Origin: Apostichopus japonicus
Lineage: Eukaryota; Echinodermata; Holothuroidea; Aspidochirotida; Stichopodidae
Assembly (NCBI RefSeq): GCF_037975245.1
Contig: NC_092579.1
Coordinates: 7,966,001 to 8,030,000 of the forward strand
DNA: 64,000 nt
Direction of reading: 5' to 3'
Shown here: one piece after another, positions 61,301 through 64,000 of the stretch
How the letters are laid out: each line of letters starts with the position of its first letter
Numbering within the stretch: position 1 is the stretch's first letter
Notes under the pieces: model-generated
Databases searched by the model: none
What the model was told of the DNA's origin: nothing
What the model saw: only the letters and a program-made list of their open reading frames with translations
Program-made: the position numbers and the translations under genes

Positions 61301-63538
61301 CCGCCAAAAAAAAAAAACCCTGTCAATTATGTCTCTCCAGCCAATTACTCGATAATTAGTGAAGATATGTGAATGAGAAACTGGACATACTTTCACTGTT
61401 TAAATAAAAATGAACGACAGAAACTCCCTTGATACGATCAAACACAGTGTTTGAGACTTCAAACACTGAATACACCTCTAAGAATTTGTAATTTCTTGAT
61501 AGGCTTAAAAGTATTGAAACTTGTGTCTACAACTTAACTCACAAATACTTTGATCTTTGTCACCAATGTTTTAAAGGAATTGTCTGGTGGAAGATTTTGA
61601 TACATTGTCTTTGTAGTTATTATTTTTCTCTTTCTAACCATGTAAAAATTGTCCCCATTCGACGTTTCCTTCTTGTAGAAATCTGGTTTTCAAATTCACC
61701 AGTTTCTCACCAAAAGTACCGTTTGTTCGAACGCTTCAATATGGTGATTGACGTAGTGGTTGCAGATAGGCAAAACAGGCGACTTGAAGTTAGCACTCCC
61801 AATTCCGCAGCAAACAAACTCACGTGTAAGCACATTGGATTGCCTCATATATATAACGTACATACTCGCGAACGTATATACTACGATGCTCAGTTGGTGT
61901 ACTTGTATAGCGTTACACATAGTACACTCACACTCAAACCACAGTTCATAAACTGTTCTTCGAAATCGCTGAAATAAAATTCACGGATCAAATTAACAGT
62001 AAAAGGAAACTTGTAAAGTATTCGTTAAACCGAAAGATGAAACTTGGCGCCGAATCGATGTCATCGCAGAACTGTCCGATTGTAAACGTTAGGGTAGCCT
62101 ATACACGCGAACATTCTTCGCGCTGGAGCTGGATACCGCGATGTGTAAACAACGAAGAGCCTGCTGTTAAAACTTATCTTGTGTTTCACAAAGACCACGA
62201 AACCACCGATCTACTACATATATTGCGGCTTAAGGAGTTTTTTTAAATCATATCTAATTTATAAGAAATTTCACCGGAAATTATTGAAGAAATTGATCGA
62301 ATCGTTGTCAGAGCAGAATGTAGCAATGAGAAGCTTAGGCTTCGCAGAACTGTCCGATTGTCAACGTTTGAGTATAGCCTACATGCGAACATTTTTCGCG
62401 TTGGAGCTGGATAGCGCGATGTATAGCCTGAACAACTCAGAGTCTGCTGTTAAAATTTACCTTGTGTTACACAAAGACCACGGAACCACCGATCAAGTAC
62501 ATGGCGGCTTAAGGAGTTTTTGAAAACATATCTAATTTTAAAGAAATTTCACCGGAAATTAAGGAAGAAATTTATCTGTATACAAACGCTGTTTTTGTTG
62601 TGATTACCGTATAGGTACTGTGCGGAGGGTGGGTTATGACGCAATCTGCTATGGCAGAGCTGACGTCACGTATTGTACTGTTCAAATCATATTTGAAATG
62701 TCTATCCATAACGATCAAAAAATCGTTTCTCTGTCAAACGCAACATTAGCGTTCTCATACTTTGACAACATGTTTGGAAAATTATTTACTATTTTTTAAG
62801 CTAACTTCTTTGGGCCACCAGACAATCCTTTTAATGCACATGGGTCAATTCATGTCAAATGAACATAGGCGTGGAGGGGCCCAGGTACAACTGATGTTGG
62901 TATGATATGTTCCCAGAAGTCTTAAAGGAGGTAAATTGGCAAACTAATGTCTGCGCATGTTTTGTTTGTTTGGTAGGATACGGGCCGGCCGGCACCCAGC
63001 AAAATCCCCCATAGTTTTTATAATTTGGAGGATACTTTTTGATATATGAAGAGTAACTTTGATCTCATAGATTAACATGTATTGTGACCTAGTCTTTACA
63101 TTAAACTTATGATGTGTAACCAACTATTTCTGCTTCTTTACACCACAATTCAGGATTGTCAAAGATTTGCGAAAGTCACAATTTTTGTCAAGAGCATTAT
63201 TGAGGTGCGCTGACGGTAAATGCCTTTAATAAATAATGCTTTCAATCAATAAGCAAAGGAAATTAGCACAACTGTCTCCCTTGAACTCCACTTCCAACCT
63301 CCAACCCCAACCGCCACCGAAAAAAAGGACCAACAAGGAATATCACATGCTACCAGCCAAGTTACTTCACTGTGTTCTCCTTGGTTTTTCTTTCTGTTAT
63401 TAGTATGTGGCTCTGGTAGATGGGGTCCACCAGGATGTACCGGTATCTGTGACAATTGTTACAATGGAGGAGTTTGTGATGATGAGACTGGGAGATGTAT
63501 CTGTGCCCCGGGATTCATGGGACAAAACTGTCTGACAG
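47807..63538 (+). CDS. Tie-like: Tie-like receptor tyrosine kinase, N-terminal ectodomain (partial)
   Basis: Four exons in frame, all joined by phase-1 introns: 47807-47912, 51826-52164, 59719-59979, 63404-63538; the gene continues past the window. The product starts with a signal peptide, then an Ig domain (Cys pair in FECYL and FNCTA), a second Ig-like domain with NGS and GIYECHN, and an eight-Cys EGF-like module (WGPPGC, NGGVC, CICAPGFMGQNC). This order, and the join LIVR-VCGSGRWGPPGC, match the Tie1/Tie2 ectodomain, where Ig2 runs straight into WGPxC and CICPPGFMG. The kinase domain is not visible, so another Ig/EGF receptor cannot be excluded. ATG 47807 is preferred; the in-frame GTG at 47774 is not a start. 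Ligand unknown. Confidence 0.78.
47922..48272 (+). mobile_element. TTAA MITE, copy B, at a splice donor
   Basis: 351 bp flanked by TTAA at 47918-47921 and 48273-48276. The ends are inverted repeats sharing TGAAGACTCGC (left AGGCAATGAAGACTCGCCC; right, reversed, AGGGTGTGAAGACTCGCGC). It is collinear with copy A, about 1 kb upstream in the same orientation. A TTAA target duplication fits Kolobok- or piggyBac-type elements. Confidence 0.85.
48277..51825. other. Tie-like intron 1 remainder
   Basis: Mostly unique AT-rich sequence. It contains an A30 run at 49242-49271 and no supported exon. A weak tRNA-like string near 48990 lacks a pairable acceptor stem. Confidence 0.5.
49242..49271 (+). repeat. 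Poly(A) tract, 30 bases
   Basis: An uninterrupted A run in Tie-like intron 1. No retroposed sequence was recognised directly upstream, so its origin is unclear. Confidence 0.95.
51826..52164 (+). CDS. Tie-like: Tie-like exon 2 (Ig domain 1)
   Basis: 339 nt with acceptor ttttcag and donor GTGAGT. It encodes one Ig-like module with two cysteines (HFECYL and GVFNCTA), sequons near NNT and NCT, and the end ITIFLHA. A coding read-through past 52164 is intronic. Confidence 0.82.
52165..55259. other. Tie-like intron 2, left of LINE
   Basis: It contains a (TA)n tract at 52337-52375, a G14 run at 54325-54338 and unique AT-rich sequence. No exon could be supported. Confidence 0.5.
52337..52375. repeat. 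(TA)n microsatellite
   Basis: An uninterrupted AT run in Tie-like intron 2. Confidence 0.95.
55277..58302 (+). pseudogene. LINE ORF2 remnant (endonuclease end, reverse transcriptase, C-terminal domain)
   Basis: One reading frame runs from the truncated endonuclease (CRLDFF, FRSDHSSVTL), through the linker with NKTPGSDG, into reverse transcriptase. RT blocks include LFLDFEKAFDCLDW, GVRQGCPLSPYLF, YADD at 56815-56826, and KYLGG. It ends at TAG-like 58300-58302 after CSFCKNADETLIHLFYNC. Breaks: an in-frame TAA at 56155-56157; a TGA at 56308-56310 where a conserved Trp is expected before RPI; a frameshift near the T8 run at 57412-57419; and a compensating shift near 57550-57560. The copy is inactive. 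RT would prime replication at the target site; integrity is lost here. Confidence 0.9.
55277..58505 (+). mobile_element. 5'-truncated L1/Tx1-type LINE with target-site duplication
   Basis: A 17-bp duplication, AAGATATCACAAGTCCT, at 55260-55276 and 58506-58522 brackets the insertion, which ends in a short A tail after AATAAATACAGTGG. The element starts inside the C-terminal part of the endonuclease domain, so it lacks ORF1 and most of the endonuclease. It retains reverse transcriptase and a C-terminal cysteine motif (CSFC...HLFYNC). Style of the RT region (RPIAILNTDYKIGAK, QTGFLKGR, GVRQGCPLSP) suggests the L1/Tx1 group. It sits in sense orientation in Tie-like intron 2. Confidence 0.92.
58523..59718. 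other. Tie-like intron 2, right of LINE
   Basis: Unique AT-rich sequence; no exon, repeat family or RNA gene was recognised. Confidence 0.5.
59719..59979 (+). CDS. Tie-like: Tie-like exon 3 (Ig domain 2)
   Basis: 261 nt with acceptor ttacag and donor GTAAGA. It encodes VNGQFTQTVNAGDTG, RWRINGSDF, DNGIYECHNYT and LNRLIVRG. The strand-B Cys is absent (VQIDMEW) and only the strand-F Cys remains. The second Ig of vertebrate Tie also lacks the canonical disulphide. Confidence 0.82.
59980..61570. other. Tie-like intron 3, left part
   Basis: No functional exon found. A frame at 60197-60433 resembles a decayed Ig-type exon (see findings). The remainder is AT-rich unique sequence. Confidence 0.45.
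61575..62830. mobile_element. TTAA-flanked non-autonomous DNA element, 1.26 kb
   Basis: TTAA lies at 61571-61574 and 62831-62834. The terminal inverted repeats match at 14 of 16 bases (AGGAATTGTCTGGTGG against AAGGATTGTCTGGTGG). No transposase was recognised. It contains a tandem duplication of about 280 bp. It probably belongs to a Kolobok-like or other TTAA-specific group and lies in Tie-like intron 3. Confidence 0.72.
62064..62573 (+). repeat. Tandem duplication inside the TTAA element
   Basis: Copy 1 is at about 62064-62295 and copy 2 at about 62343-62573. They share CGCAGAACTGTCCGATTGT, GGAGCTGGATA, ACAAAGACCACG and TTTCACCGGAAATTA. The two copies differ by many substitutions and small indels, so the duplication is not very recent. 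Confidence 0.85.
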
Positions 63539-64000
63539 GTTTGTACAAATGTCTGTGAACTTGTTCTTTTAACGGAGGTTTTCTTTGCACGACCGTGAGG
63601 GGCCATGTGAGACACTATGTTGTTAATGCCTCCTCCCATTCCTCTAAGGAAAACTAAGTTAAAGAGCTTTTAATATTCATGAAAAGCATACACCATATTG
63701 GGAGTTCTTACCCCAGCCTTTGATAGGAGTGTTCCCAAGAGATTATTTATTTTTGGGTGAAGTTTAACATACATTTGGTTCCCAGGTCATCTTGTTATTG
63801 ACTTATACTTAAATGGTTCCTTAAACGTTCACTGTAGCAACATGCATTTGTCATTTTTTTATGCCCACATTTTTAAATGCATAGATCTCTATTAATACCA
63901 ACACATTTAAATTAAATGAAAGCCCAAGGACTTAGCTTAACTTTAGTTACATTTTACCTAATAGACAATGTTGAAATATGGATATCAAAGAGAGGAACAT
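62835..64000. other. Tie-like intron around EGF exon
   Basis: Apart from the exon at 63404-63538, this is unique AT-rich sequence with no further exon visible before the window ends. The next EGF exons should lie beyond 64000. Confidence 0.5.
63404..63538 (+). CDS. Tie-like: Tie-like exon 4 (EGF-like module 1)
   Basis: 135 nt with acceptor attag and donor GTTTGT. It encodes VCGSGRWGPPGCTGICDNC, YNGGVCDDETGRCICAPGF and MGQNC, with eight cysteines in the laminin-EGF-like spacing of Tie EGF1. Confidence 0.88.

Overview
The window reads as metazoan nuclear DNA, most likely from an echinoderm and possibly a sea cucumber. It has intron-rich genes with canonical GT/AG splice sites, AT-rich introns, many microsatellites, cut-and-paste DNA elements, a tRNA-derived SINE and a truncated L1/Tx1-type LINE. 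The taxon is inferred from the gene families and repeat style, not proven. No bacterial-style operon, rRNA or CRISPR array was seen.

Layout. (1) 1-12732, + strand: the 3' half of the CMP-sialic acid synthetase gene CMAS (last five coding exons, 5242-12732). The N-terminal catalytic exons are not in the window. Its introns hold two minisatellites, a near-perfect 105-bp foldback, a 661-bp TIR element and a TTAA-flanked MITE. (2) 12733-17911: CMAS 3' UTR, a mostly featureless stretch, a truncated tRNA-like relic and a possible CARD-like exon on the - strand. (3) 17912-45002: two paralogous 15-exon genes arranged head to head (- strand 29424 to 17912; + strand 32023 to 45002). They encode secreted proteins of 489 and 488 residues in the PhoPQ-activated pathogenicity-related / AprA-like alpha/beta-hydrolase-fold family. 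All 14 introns have matching position and phase, and 12 of 15 exons are identical in length. A 2.6-kb polypurine-rich region lies between the two starts. (4) 47807 to beyond 63538, + strand: the 5' end of a Tie-like receptor tyrosine kinase (signal peptide, Ig1, Ig2, first EGF module). Its exon 1 is sandwiched by two copies of a TTAA MITE, intron 2 carries the LINE with a 17-bp target-site duplication, and intron 3 carries a 1.26-kb TTAA element.

How they relate: the genes do not form one pathway. CMAS activates sialic acid in the nucleus for glycoconjugate synthesis. The two AprA-like proteins should be secreted glycoproteins with a hydrolase fold. The Tie-like gene should be a cell-surface receptor. 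The divergent AprA-like pair is the most system-like feature: a local inverted duplication that kept its whole gene architecture and both putative Ser-Asp-His triads. Reading frames were rebuilt by hand from splice consensus and protein similarity; for both AprA-like genes the summed exon lengths are divisible by three with a single terminal stop. Family assignments rest on remembered motifs, not on database searches.
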